A program made the position numbers and the translations under genes. Below, piece after piece: positions 8,088 through 15,438 of a DNA stretch of 64,000 nt; within the stretch, counting starts at the first letter, position 1; every line of letters begins with the position of its first letter. Location of the stretch: contig JAFEGO010000073.1 of assembly GCA_018239845.1 (NCBI GenBank), forward strand, positions 1 to 64,000, in the 5' to 3' direction. The notes under the pieces were generated by a model. That model was not told the DNA's origin. It was given only the letters and a program-made list of their open reading frames with translations, and searched no databases. The DNA is from Verrucomicrobiota bacterium (lineage in GTDB: Bacteria > Verrucomicrobiota > Verrucomicrobiia > Opitutales > Opitutaceae).

Positions 8088-9110
8088 TTAGCGGGCTTTG
8101 CCCTTCAGCGATTCCACCAGCTCGGCGGTGCCGGCGGCCATCGTGATCCGGGGGGTGTAGCCGAGGTCGCGGCGGGCGGCGGTGAGGTCGAACCAGTGGT
8201 CCTTGGCCAGCTCGGCGGCGATGAAGCGGGTCATGGGCGGCTCACCGTTCAGGGGGAGCATGCGCCAGAGGGTTTCGCAGACGGCACCGGCGGCGGATGC
8301 GGCGCGGAGGGAAATCTTTTTCGTCACGGGCGGCTCGCCGAGTGCCTTGAGGAGACCGTTGATCCAGTCCCAGAGGACGACGGGCTCGCCGTTGGTGATG
8401 AAGTAGGCGCGGCCCGCGGCCGATCGTTTGTCATCTATTAGATGACAAACGGTGAGGGCCTGCTCCGCGAGGAGGTGGGCGTCGACGGCGTTTTCGACGT
8501 GGACCATGTCCACGCGGTTTTGGCCGGTGCCGACGATGCGGAGGCGGCCGGCGCGGGCGCGCGCGAGCACGCGGGGGATCAGGTGCGGGTCGCCCACGCC
8601 CCAGATCAGGTGCGGGCGGAGGGCGATGGTGCGAAGGGTGTCGCTGTGGGCGGCGAGGACTTCGCGTTCGGCGAGGGCCTTGGTGAGCGGATACGGGCTC
8701 GGGCAGGCGGTCGTGAGCGGGAGGGATTCGTCGGCACCGGCGAGGTCGCGGCCGTTGTACACCACGCTCGGCGTGCTCGTGTACACGAGGCGCGGGACGC
8801 CGTGCGCGCGGCAGCCGGCAAGGATCGCACGGGTGCCGAGTACGTTGGTGCGGTAAAAATCGTCGTAGCGGCCCCACACGCCGACCTTGGCGGCGGTGTG
8901 AAAGACTGTGTCCATGCCCGCGCAGGCGGCGGTGACGGCGGGCGCGTCGTCCAGTGAGGCGGTGATGAAGCGTACGCCGCGTTTTTCGAGGTCGGCAGAG
9001 GAATGGCGGGCGAGAATCGTGACGGAGCGGCCCTCGGCGAGCAGGCGCTCGACGAGGCGCCGGCCGAGAAAGCCGGTGCCACCGGTGACGAGGACGGAGG
9101 AGGTGCCCAC
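8088..9110 (-). CDS. oleD: OleD: 2-alkyl-3-oxoalkanoate reductase (3-beta-HSD-like SDR)
   Basis: The 340-residue NAD(P)H-dependent SDR has TGGTGFLG near the N-terminus and catalytic Tyr140-x-x-x-Lys144. The strings HTAAKVGVWG, ADESLP, ALRPHLIWGVGDPHLIPR and ITNGEPV are characteristic of OleD, which reduces the 2-alkyl-3-keto acid made by OleA to the beta-hydroxy acid used by OleC. The neighbouring oleC on the same strand supports this. The chosen start is GTG at 9110, inside a single CACGGAA repeat arm; an upstream extension would translate repeat sequence. Residues 221-229 are encoded by a perfect AT-rich palindrome in a loop. oleA and oleB are not in the window. Confidence 0.85.
   Translation of the reverse strand: MGTSSVLVTGGTGFLGRRLVERLLAEGRSVTILARHSSADLEKRGVRFITASLDDAPAVTAACAGMDTVFHTAAKVGVWGRYDDFYRTNVLGTRAILAGCRAHGVPRLVYTSTPSVVYNGRDLAGADESLPLTTACPSPYPLTKALAEREVLAAHSDTLRTIALRPHLIWGVGDPHLIPRVLARARAGRLRIVGTGQNRVDMVHVENAVDAHLLAEQALTVCHLIDDKRSAAGRAYFITNGEPVVLWDWINGLLKALGEPPVTKKISLRAASAAGAVCETLWRMLPLNGEPPMTRFIAAELAKDHWFDLTAARRDLGYTPRITMAAGTAELVESLKGKAR
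8426..8450. repeat. Perfect AT-rich palindrome inside oleD
   Basis: GTTTGTCATCTA (8426-8437) and its exact reverse complement (8439-8450) flank a single T. In the minus-strand frame it encodes VCHLIDDK, in a variable loop before AGRAYFITNGEP. Its base composition contrasts sharply with the surrounding GC-rich coding sequence, which suggests an inserted element. Confidence 0.85.
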
Positions 9111-9132
9111 GGAACACACGGAATACACGGAA
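9105..9132. repeat. Single arm of the CACGGAA repeat family
   Basis: The 28 bases are identical to the left arm at 7199-7226 but have no inverted partner downstream; a different repeat begins at 9160. The terminal GTGGGC, read on the minus strand, contains the probable GTG start of oleD. It looks like a truncated element. Confidence 0.85.
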
Positions 9133-9159
9133 GAACGCGGAGGGAAATTATTTCGGCAG

Positions 9160-9221
9160 AAGTAGCGCAGGCGTCCCGCCTGCAAAAGGAAGGATGGCAG
9201 GCGAGGACGCCTGCGCTACTT
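9160..9221. repeat. Inverted repeat of AGGCGTCCCGCC type
   Basis: AAGTAGCGCAGGCGTCCCGC at 9160 and its near-complement ending at 9221 (GGACGCCTGCGCTACTT) form arms of about 24 bases around a purine-rich loop (AAAAGGAAGGATG). It sits between oleC and oleD and belongs to a different repeat type from the CACGGAA arms. Confidence 0.8.
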
Positions 9222-9247
9222 AAGCGGTGCACTTCTCGTCACAGATC

Positions 9248-9267
9248 CTGCGGCGGGGACGCCGCAG
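9248..9267. repeat. Small GC hairpin between oleC and oleD
   Basis: CTGCGGCG-GGGA-CGCCGCAG is a perfect 8-bp stem with a four-base loop, about 20 bases beyond the oleC stop. No T-run follows on either strand, so it is more likely a REP-like unit than an intrinsic terminator. Confidence 0.6.
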
Positions 9268-9287
9268 CCACTAAACGCCCCTACGTT

Positions 9288-10991
9288 TTAGCGCTTGGGG
9301 TCGGACTCGTAGCCTTTGGCGGTGGCGGCCCAGCGCGCGAGGGTGAGGCGGTGGATCTTGGCGTTGTGGCGGACGTCGACCGGGAAATGCGGGCGGAAAT
9401 AATACGTTTTGATCGCGGCGGTGTGCGGGTGCTCGCGGGCCAGGGCCCGGAGTTCGCGGGCGAGCGTGCGGGCTTCCTTGGAGTCGGCCACGGCGGTCTC
9501 GACCACGAGCGCGGGGCGCTGCTCGCCCAGCGTCCCGAGGCCGATGAGGGCGCAGCGCGCGGCACGCGGGTGGACGCGGAAAACCTGTTCGCAGGGCTCG
9601 GTGTAGAGCGTGGTGCCCGAACCACTCACGACGCGCTCGGCCTTGCGCCCGCAAAACCAGAGACGGCCGTCGGTGTCGAGGTAGCCGCAGTCCCCCATGC
9701 GGTGCCAGACGCTGCCGCCCGCGGCGGCAGCGGGTTGAGAGTTGAAAGTTGAGGGTTGAGAGTCGGAAATCTTCGCGGCGGCGGTGGCCGCGGGGAGCGC
9801 GTCGTAGGTTTTGGTGACGACGGGGCCGCGGACGATGATCTCGCCGATTTCGCCGGCGGGGAGTTCGCGGGCGTCGGTGAGCGTGGCAATCGGCGTGTCG
9901 GTGATCGCGATGATTTTGATTTCGATCTCGCGGACGGGACGGCCAACGCAGGCGCCTGCATGATTTCGGATCGCGGATTGCGGATTGCGGATTTCCTCGG
10001 AGGAGACGCTTGCAATTGGGAGGGCTTCGGTAGCGCCGTAAGGGCTGTGGAGCTGGCCGTGGGGGAGGAAAGAATGAGAACTCTCCCAGAGGGCGGCGGG
10101 GACGGGAGCGCCGGCGCAAAGGACGCGGCGGAGCGTGGGCAAAGTGATTTTATTTTCGCGGCAATGATCGCCGATTTTTTTCCAGAGCGTGGGCGAGCCG
10201 AAGGAATTGGTGACGTTTTCCTGGCGGATGGCCTGCACGATCCGCGCGGGATCGACGGCGGCGGGGCGGCGCGGGTCGATCTCGGGGACGATGGTCGTCA
10301 TACCGAGCGCGGGATTGAAGAGCGCGAAGATCGGGAGCATCGGCAGATCGATCTCGCCGGGCTGGATATCGTAAGTGTCGCGGATGAGCCGGACCTGCAC
10401 CTCAAACATGCCGTGCTCGTAGCACACGCCCTTGGGTGCGCCGGTGGAGCCGGAGGTGAAGAGGATGGCGGCCAGTTCGTTGGACGAACTGGCGTGGGTT
10501 CCGAGTTCGGGGTTGCGGGTTCCGGGTTGGGCCAGGCGGAAAGTGAGCGAAGAACTCGCGGAGACGCGGATGGCGACGGTGGAAAACTTACCCCAAAAGA
10601 CGCGGCTCAGAATTTGGGACAGCGGGATGCCGACGAGGGCGCGGGGGCGGGAGCGCTCGACGCAGGCGAGGAAGTTTTTCAGGCCCATGCCGGGGTCGAT
10701 GACGACGGGCACGGCGCCGAGCCGGAAGAGCGCGAAGGCCGCGGCGATGAGCGGGAGGCCCTGCCGCACCATGACGAGCGTGCGGTCGCCGGGGCGGATG
10801 CCGGCGGCGGCGAGGCGCGATTGCCAGGCGGTGACCTCGGAATCGAGTTCGGCGAAGGTGAGCGAGAGGTAGTCGATGTCGCCGGCCGGCGTCCGACCGC
10901 GGGGAATCTTCAGGGCCGCCCGCGTGGGGTGGGTGGCGGCCATGAGACCGAGGTGGCGCGCGATGTTGGCGGAAGCAGAACCGGCGGGCAT
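9288..10991 (-). CDS. oleC: OleC: ATP-dependent beta-lactone synthetase (AMP-ligase family)
   Basis: The 567-residue (from the ATG at 10991) ANL-superfamily enzyme has the AMP-binding P-loop ILFTSGSTGAPKG (176-188), SPYGATEA (316-323) and MGDCGYLDTDGRLWFCGRK (432-450). The strings VIDPGMGLKNFL and LGTLGEQRPALVVE, and the partner oleD, point to OleC, which uses ATP to close 2-alkyl-3-hydroxy acids into beta-lactones in olefin synthesis. It is oddly interrupted by three 35-base cassettes of 7-bp repeats, encoding about residues 154-165, 333-344 and 409-420. The frame stays open and all core motifs are intact. A TTG 45 bases upstream is an alternative start. Confidence 0.85.
   Translation of the reverse strand: MPAGSASANIARHLGLMAATHPTRAALKIPRGRTPAGDIDYLSLTFAELDSEVTAWQSRLAAAGIRPGDRTLVMVRQGLPLIAAAFALFRLGAVPVVIDPGMGLKNFLACVERSRPRALVGIPLSQILSRVFWGKFSTVAIRVSASSSLTFRLAQPGTRNPELGTHASSSNELAAILFTSGSTGAPKGVCYEHGMFEVQVRLIRDTYDIQPGEIDLPMLPIFALFNPALGMTTIVPEIDPRRPAAVDPARIVQAIRQENVTNSFGSPTLWKKIGDHCRENKITLPTLRRVLCAGAPVPAALWESSHSFLPHGQLHSPYGATEALPIASVSSEEIRNPQSAIRNHAGACVGRPVREIEIKIIAITDTPIATLTDARELPAGEIGEIIVRGPVVTKTYDALPAATAAAKISDSQPSTFNSQPAAAAGGSVWHRMGDCGYLDTDGRLWFCGRKAERVVSGSGTTLYTEPCEQVFRVHPRAARCALIGLGTLGEQRPALVVETAVADSKEARTLARELRALAREHPHTAAIKTYYFRPHFPVDVRHNAKIHRLTLARWAATAKGYESDPKR
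9732..9766. repeat. 35-bp heptad cassette in oleC (GAGTTGA type)
   Basis: There are five consecutive 7-base units starting at 9732, 9739, 9746, 9753 and 9760, with consensus RRGTTGA (the last unit is degenerate, GAGTCGG). On the coding strand they give SDSQPSTFNSQP (residues 409-420), in a loop before the conserved WHRMGD. The same unit is repeated at 26435-26462 in the atp operon. Confidence 0.85.
9961..9995. repeat. 35-bp heptad cassette in oleC (GGATTGC type)
   Basis: There are five consecutive 7-base units starting at 9961, 9968, 9975, 9982 and 9989, with consensus GGATTGC (first unit TGATTTC). They encode EEIRNPQSAIRN (333-344) between the ATEALP motif and GACVGRP. The array is clean in period and imperfect in sequence. 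Confidence 0.85.
10472..10492. repeat. Perfect palindrome in oleC next to a heptad cassette
   Basis: CCAGTTCGT and ACGAACTGG are perfect complements around TGG. The site ends three bases before the 10496-10530 cassette and encodes the SSSNELA region just ahead of the ATP-binding loop. Confidence 0.6.
10496..10530. repeat. 35-bp heptad cassette in oleC (GGGTTCC type)
   Basis: There are five consecutive 7-base units starting at 10496, 10503, 10510, 10517 and 10524, with consensus GGGTTSS (second unit GAGTTCG). They encode about residues 154-165 (PGTRNPELG) in a loop before the ATP-binding motif. Confidence 0.85.
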
Positions 10992-11153
10992 GGATGTACC
11001 CGGAAATTCACATGCGCAGCCGGTGCTCGCAATCAAATAGGGGTGATACCCCGGTTTTAGGGCAGTTTTTACAACAAGATTGCGAAACGGGCATGTATTG
11101 GCGGTCGGGTACGGCGCTGCTCGGCCAAAGCATGGCCCTCACTCAACTCCCGC

Positions 11154-12386
11154 TCACTTCTCGTTCAACGAGGGCTCTTTGCGCAGGAGGTCGGCCTGCC
11201 AGGGGAGGAGCAGGGTATCGAGCTTGCGGGGGGCGCGGGCGATTTGGGCGAGCTGGGCGCGGTTGGCGATGAGCGTGGGCTCGATGCCGATGGCTTTCGC
11301 GACGCGGTCGCGGTCGGTCTTGATGCGCTCAAGGTGCTCGATCTCGGCCTGCGTGAGCGAGACGTGATTCGGGTCGCGGCCGCGACGGCGGGGCAGCGAG
11401 GCGGGGTCGCGCTCAAAGCCGGCGTGCAGCGCGGCGGTGAGCGAAGGCAGGAGGCGGTCGTGGCGTTTGCCCAGGTTGATCTGCGCGAGGATAGCGGCCT
11501 CGGCCTCGCCCTCCTCGGCGGCATAGGCGATCTTGGTGAGGAGGTCGTTGCTGCAGACCTTGAAAGGCGGGACGTCGATGCGCTCGGCGGTCTGCTGGCG
11601 CCAGTACCAGAGGGCATGGAGGACGCTCAGACCCCGGCCGCGGAGACGCTCGCTGCGGCCGATGCGCCAGTCGTTCTCGTCGGGGGCGGCAAAGCCCTCG
11701 AGGCCGGACTCGATCTGTGCGCGGCACTGCTGGTCGAGCCAGTCGAGGCGCTTGAGCTGGGCGAGTTCCTTCGTGAGGAGGTCGCGCAGCGCGGGGAGGT
11801 ACCAGACGTCGAGCGCGGCGTAATCGAGCATCTTCTGCGTGAGAGGGCGGCGCGACCAGTTGGCCTTCTGCGAATCCTTCGAGAGTTTTACGCCAAAATT
11901 ATCCTCGAGCAGCGCGGCGAGGCCGACGCGCGAGCGGTTGAGAAGCTGGGCGGCGAGCATCGTGTCAAAGATGCTCTTCGGGCGGAAGCGGCAGAAATCG
12001 TGCAGCAGGCGGATATCGAAATCGCTGCCGTGCATGACGAGGTGTTTCTTCGCGAGGCGCTCCCAGAGCGGCTCGAACTTGATCGGCGCGAGGGCGTCGA
12101 CGAGGAAGATTTCCTTGCCGACCAAAAACTGCAGCAGGCAGACGCGCGTGCGGAAGTGGAACATGTTGTCCGCCTCCGTATCGAGGCAGACCTCGTCAAC
12201 GCGATCGAGGGCTTTGAGCAAGGGCTCGAGCTGACCGGGTCGGTCGATGAGCTGATAGGCGGGAGCGGGCCCGGGAGCAACGATAGCGGGCGGATGCGCG
12301 GGAGCCTTGGTCTTGGCGGCGGATGCGGAGGCCGACTTGCCGCCGAGGAGACGGCGGACACCGGCGGGAATAAAACGGGAAATCAT
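11154..12386 (-). CDS. rnd: Ribonuclease D-like 3'-5' exonuclease with HRDC domain
   Basis: The 410-residue protein has the DEDDy exonuclease residues: Asp69 and Glu71 in LDTEAD, Asp124 in SDFD, and Tyr189 with Asp193 in YAALD. An HRDC-type helical region follows at about 220-300. RNase D trims the 3' ends of tRNA precursors and other stable RNAs. A basic, Ala-rich stretch of about 40 residues precedes the catalytic domain. The ATG at 12386 was chosen because it leaves 16 bases after the HDAC-like gene. The ATG at 12431 would overlap that gene by 29 bases. The two genes are probably co-transcribed, though no functional link is evident. Confidence 0.85.
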   Translation of the reverse strand: MISRFIPAGVRRLLGGKSASASAAKTKAPAHPPAIVAPGPAPAYQLIDRPGQLEPLLKALDRVDEVCLDTEADNMFHFRTRVCLLQFLVGKEIFLVDALAPIKFEPLWERLAKKHLVMHGSDFDIRLLHDFCRFRPKSIFDTMLAAQLLNRSRVGLAALLEDNFGVKLSKDSQKANWSRRPLTQKMLDYAALDVWYLPALRDLLTKELAQLKRLDWLDQQCRAQIESGLEGFAAPDENDWRIGRSERLRGRGLSVLHALWYWRQQTAERIDVPPFKVCSNDLLTKIAYAAEEGEAEAAILAQINLGKRHDRLLPSLTAALHAGFERDPASLPRRRGRDPNHVSLTQAEIEHLERIKTDRDRVAKAIGIEPTLIANRAQLAQIARAPRKLDTLLLPWQADLLRKEPSLNEK

Positions 12387-12402
12387 GCGTGCAACCGAGG
12401 AT

Positions 12403-13296
12403 TTACCCTTCCCAGCCGGAAAGGAAAGCATCGATCAATACCGGCAAATCATCCGCATAACCGCCTTCCAGGATGGCGGCGGCGGGGATTTTGACGGCGG
12501 CCAGCCAGCGGCCGAGCGTGGCAAAGTCCTCAGCCTCAAGGGTCATGGCCGTGATGGGGTCGCGGGCGTAGGCGTCGAAGCCGGCGGAAACGAGGATAAG
12601 GTCGGGCCGGAAGGCGACGACCGTGTCGAGCGAGGCGCGGAGATCGGCCATGTGCTCGGCGCGCGGGGTGTGGGGCGCGACGGGCCAGTTGTGGCAGTTG
12701 TCGAAGGACTCCGTGCCGGTGCCGGGATAGCCGGGGTACTGGTGGACGGAAGCAAAGAGCAGACCGGGGCGGCCGCGGAGGATGGCCTCGGTGCCGTTGC
12801 CGTGATGGGCGTCGAAATCCCAGACGGCGATGCGGCGCGGGGTGGCGGGAGCACCGACGGTCTGGGCGTGGAGCGCGGCGATGGCGATCTGGTTGAGGTA
12901 GCAAAAACCCATGGCCTCGCCCGCGGTGGCATGGTGACCGGGCGGGCGCATCAGCGAAAAGACGGGCATGCGGTGCGCAAGCGCGTGGTCGGCGGCGGCC
13001 AGCGCGGCGGAGACCCCGCGCCGGGCGTGGTCGGCGATGCCGGGGAAAAAGGGCGTGTCGCCGTCGAAGTCACGGGGTTGGGCGAGCCGCCGGAGGTGCG
13101 CGGCGGTGTGGGCGAGCTGGAGGGTGTCGGCCGGGACGGAACTGGCGGGAGGCGGCACGCGGAATTCCCAACCGGGATGCGCGGCGCGGAGATGGGCGGC
13201 GCTGCGGATGACGCGGGCGGGCTGCTCCGGGCGCATCGAGGAGCCGTAGGCGGCGCATTGCGGGTCGTGAAGAATCAGCATGGGCGGCGCGGACAT
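12403..13296 (-). CDS. Histone deacetylase/acetoin-utilization family amidohydrolase
   Basis: The 297-residue protein carries the class I/II HDAC signature: RPPGHHAT with His121-His122, the zinc and active-site string DFDAHHGNGT (160-169), and a later SAGFDA. Bacterial members are zinc deacetylases acting on acetylated lysines, polyamines or other small amides, and some are annotated AcuC. The substrate is unknown. The ATG at 13296 is preferred over the ATG at 13368, whose extra 24 residues (Ser/Phe-rich) are not like the family. It is divergent from queC, 70 bases away, and upstream of the RNase D gene. Confidence 0.85.
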   Translation of the reverse strand: MSAPPMLILHDPQCAAYGSSMRPEQPARVIRSAAHLRAAHPGWEFRVPPPASSVPADTLQLAHTAAHLRRLAQPRDFDGDTPFFPGIADHARRGVSAALAAADHALAHRMPVFSLMRPPGHHATAGEAMGFCYLNQIAIAALHAQTVGAPATPRRIAVWDFDAHHGNGTEAILRGRPGLLFASVHQYPGYPGTGTESFDNCHNWPVAPHTPRAEHMADLRASLDTVVAFRPDLILVSAGFDAYARDPITAMTLEAEDFATLGRWLAAVKIPAAAILEGGYADDLPVLIDAFLSGWEG

Positions 13297-13366
13297 AGGA
13301 AAACGAGATGACGATGAGAACGAGAACGATTTTGCGTATCGCGGGCAGGCGCGTTTGGCTGGGGGC

Positions 13367-14056
13367 ATGAACGTAGTCGTGCTTTGCTCGGGTGGGATGG
13401 ATTCCGTGACGGCGCTCCATTGGGCGCGGCGCGAGCATGCCGTGACAGCGGCGGTGAGCTTTGACTACGGCGCGAAGCACAACCACCGCGAGATCCCGCT
13501 CGCCGCGGAGCACGCGGCGGCGCTCGGCGTGCGGCACGAAGTGATCACGATGGACTTTGTGGAGCGGCTCTTCGCGTCGGATCTGTTGAAGAGCGGCGGC
13601 GCGGTGCCGGACGGGCACTACGAGGAAAAAGTGATGAAGCAGACCGTCGTGCCGTTTCGGAATGCGATCATGCTGTCGATCGCGTGCGGGTTTGCGGAGA
13701 GCATCAATGCCGAGGGCCTCGTGATCGCCGCGCACGGCGGCGACCACGCGATCTATCCGGACTGCCGCGAGGATTTCATGCGCGCGATGGGCGATGCGAT
13801 GCGGCTCGGCACCTACGCGGGCGTGCAGCTGCTGCGGCCCTTCATCGCGCTGAACAAGGGCGAGATCGCCGCCGCCGGCGCGAAGCTCGGCGTGGATTTT
13901 TCGCGCACCTGGTCGTGCTACAAGGGCGGCGCCGTGCACTGCGGCACCTGCGGCACCTGCGTGGAGCGCCGCGAGGCATTCATCGAAGCGGGCGTGCCCG
14001 ACCCGACGGAGTACGCTTCGCTCGCACCGCTGCCGGCCAAGCCGGGGAAGGCCTAA
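13367..14056 (+). CDS. queC: 7-cyano-7-deazaguanine synthase QueC
   Basis: The 229-residue enzyme converts 7-carboxy-7-deazaguanine to preQ0 with ATP and ammonia, a step of queuosine biosynthesis. It has the PP-loop SGGMDS (8-13) and a four-cysteine zinc site at Cys184, Cys192, Cys195 and Cys198 (CYKGGAVHC, CGTC). The ATG at 13367 lies directly before the conserved NVVVLCSGGMDS; upstream ATGs in frame would add unrelated residues. queE follows after five bases, so the two consecutive pathway steps are in one operon. queD and queF are not in the window. Confidence 0.95.
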   Translation: MNVVVLCSGGMDSVTALHWARREHAVTAAVSFDYGAKHNHREIPLAAEHAAALGVRHEVITMDFVERLFASDLLKSGGAVPDGHYEEKVMKQTVVPFRNAIMLSIACGFAESINAEGLVIAAHGGDHAIYPDCREDFMRAMGDAMRLGTYAGVQLLRPFIALNKGEIAAAGAKLGVDFSRTWSCYKGGAVHCGTCGTCVERREAFIEAGVPDPTEYASLAPLPAKPGKA

Positions 14057-14061
14057 AACCG

Positions 14062-14754
14062 ATGCTGATTTCAGAAATATTCTATTCGCTGCAGGGCGAG
14101 GGTGAGCTGACGGGGATGCCGTCGGTGTTTGTGCGCACGAGCGGGTGCAACCTCCGCTGCAACTGGTGCGACACGCCGTACGCCTCGTGGAACGCCGAGG
14201 GTCAGACGCGCACCGTCGCGCAGATTTTAAGCGAGATCGAGGACAAGCCGGCGCGTCACGTGGTGCTCACCGGCGGCGAGCCGATGCTCGCCAAGGACCT
14301 GCCCGCGCTCGCGGCGGAGATCAGGAAAACGGGCCGCCACATCACGATCGAGACCGCCGCGACGATCCGACCCGACGGCATCGCCTGCGACCTCGCCTCG
14401 CTCTCCCCGAAGCTGCTCAACTCCGCGCCGGACGACCGCCTGAGCATGACGTGGCGCAAGAAACACGAGTCGCTGCGCTGGCAGCCCGACGTGGTGCGCG
14501 CGTGGATCGATGCGTACCCGTACCAGTTCAAATTCGTCGTGGCGCAGCCGGCGGACGTGGACGAGATCGAGGGCATGCTCGCCTCGCTCGGCCGCGAGAT
14601 CCCGCGGCACAAGGTGCTGCTGATGCCGGAGGGCATCACGCTCGAGGCGATCCGCGCGAAGTCGGGCTGGCTCGGCGAACTGTGCAAGGCGCGCGGCTAT
14701 CGCTACGCGCACCGGCTGCATCTCGAACTTTACGGCAACAAACGCGGGACCTGA
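14062..14754 (+). CDS. queE: 7-carboxy-7-deazaguanine synthase QueE (radical SAM)
   Basis: The 230-residue radical SAM enzyme contracts 6-carboxytetrahydropterin to 7-carboxy-7-deazaguanine, the substrate of QueC. The 4Fe-4S motif is Cys29-x3-Cys33-x2-Cys36 (CNLRCNWC), preceded by the typical IFYSLQGEGELTGMPSVFVR region and followed by LTGGEP. The ATG at 14062 was chosen because family homology starts there; the open frame extends upstream only inside queC. The ExoD-like gene begins 17 bases after its stop. Confidence 0.95.
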   Translation: MLISEIFYSLQGEGELTGMPSVFVRTSGCNLRCNWCDTPYASWNAEGQTRTVAQILSEIEDKPARHVVLTGGEPMLAKDLPALAAEIRKTGRHITIETAATIRPDGIACDLASLSPKLLNSAPDDRLSMTWRKKHESLRWQPDVVRAWIDAYPYQFKFVVAQPADVDEIEGMLASLGREIPRHKVLLMPEGITLEAIRAKSGWLGELCKARGYRYAHRLHLELYGNKRGT

Positions 14755-14771
14755 GCGGTCGTCTGTCCCTG

Positions 14772-15431
14772 ATGACGTCCCCCTCCCCTGCCCCGGCTTC
14801 GGCCCCCGCCGATCCGCTGCGGAAATTTTCCAACGAGCTGCACGCGCTGGCGGAGCAGTTTCGCGAGCGGGCGGTGACCCTCCGTGAGGTGATGGACACA
14901 CTGGGCACGCGGGCCTCGGGGCTGCTGATCGTGATCCTCGCCCTGCCCTTCTGCGCGCCGATCTCGATCCCGGGACTCTCGGTGCCGTTTGGCGCGGTGA
15001 TCCTCGTGCTCGCAGGCTGCTATGCGCTCGGACTCCCGCCATGGCTGCCGGCGCGCCTGCTGGCGGTGAAGCTGCCGCCGCGGTTTTTCCGCGCGGTGCT
15101 GGAGGGCGCGAGCAAGTTCATCGGCTGGATCGAGCGGCAGCTGCGCCCGCGCTGGCCCTGGCTCACGAGCAGCCCGGCACGGCTGAGGCTGCATGCGCTC
15201 GCGGTGTGCGCCGGGGCCTTTCTGCTGCTCCTGCCGCTGGGCGGTATCCCTTTTACCAACACGTTGCCGGCGCTCGTCGTGGTGCTCGGCACGCTCGGCA
15301 TGATGGAGCGCGACGGCGTGGCGGTGACGGCGGCCTACGGCCTGCTGACGGCGACAGTGGCATACTTCGCGACCTTCGCCGGCCTCATGCTGCAGCTGCT
15401 GGACCGCGCCAAAGCGTGGATCGTGGGCTGA
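14772..15431 (+). CDS. ExoD-like membrane protein
   Basis: The 219-residue protein has a soluble N-terminus followed by several hydrophobic segments and a Pro-rich central turn (LALPFCAPISIPGLS, then GLPPWLP), typical of the ExoD family. ExoD was named for an effect on exopolysaccharide production in rhizobia and its biochemical role is unclear. The gene follows queE closely and may share its transcript without sharing function. It converges on the sterol-desaturase-like gene, seven bases away. Confidence 0.75.
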   Translation: MTSPSPAPASAPADPLRKFSNELHALAEQFRERAVTLREVMDTLGTRASGLLIVILALPFCAPISIPGLSVPFGAVILVLAGCYALGLPPWLPARLLAVKLPPRFFRAVLEGASKFIGWIERQLRPRWPWLTSSPARLRLHALAVCAGAFLLLLPLGGIPFTNTLPALVVVLGTLGMMERDGVAVTAAYGLLTATVAYFATFAGLMLQLLDRAKAWIVG

Positions 15432-15438
15432 GCGAGGC

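Noticed and set aside
9160..9221. Possible small regulatory RNA or terminator in the oleC-oleD gap
   Set aside because: The inverted repeat is long, with no T-run on either strand, and looks like repeat sequence. It is listed as a repeat instead.
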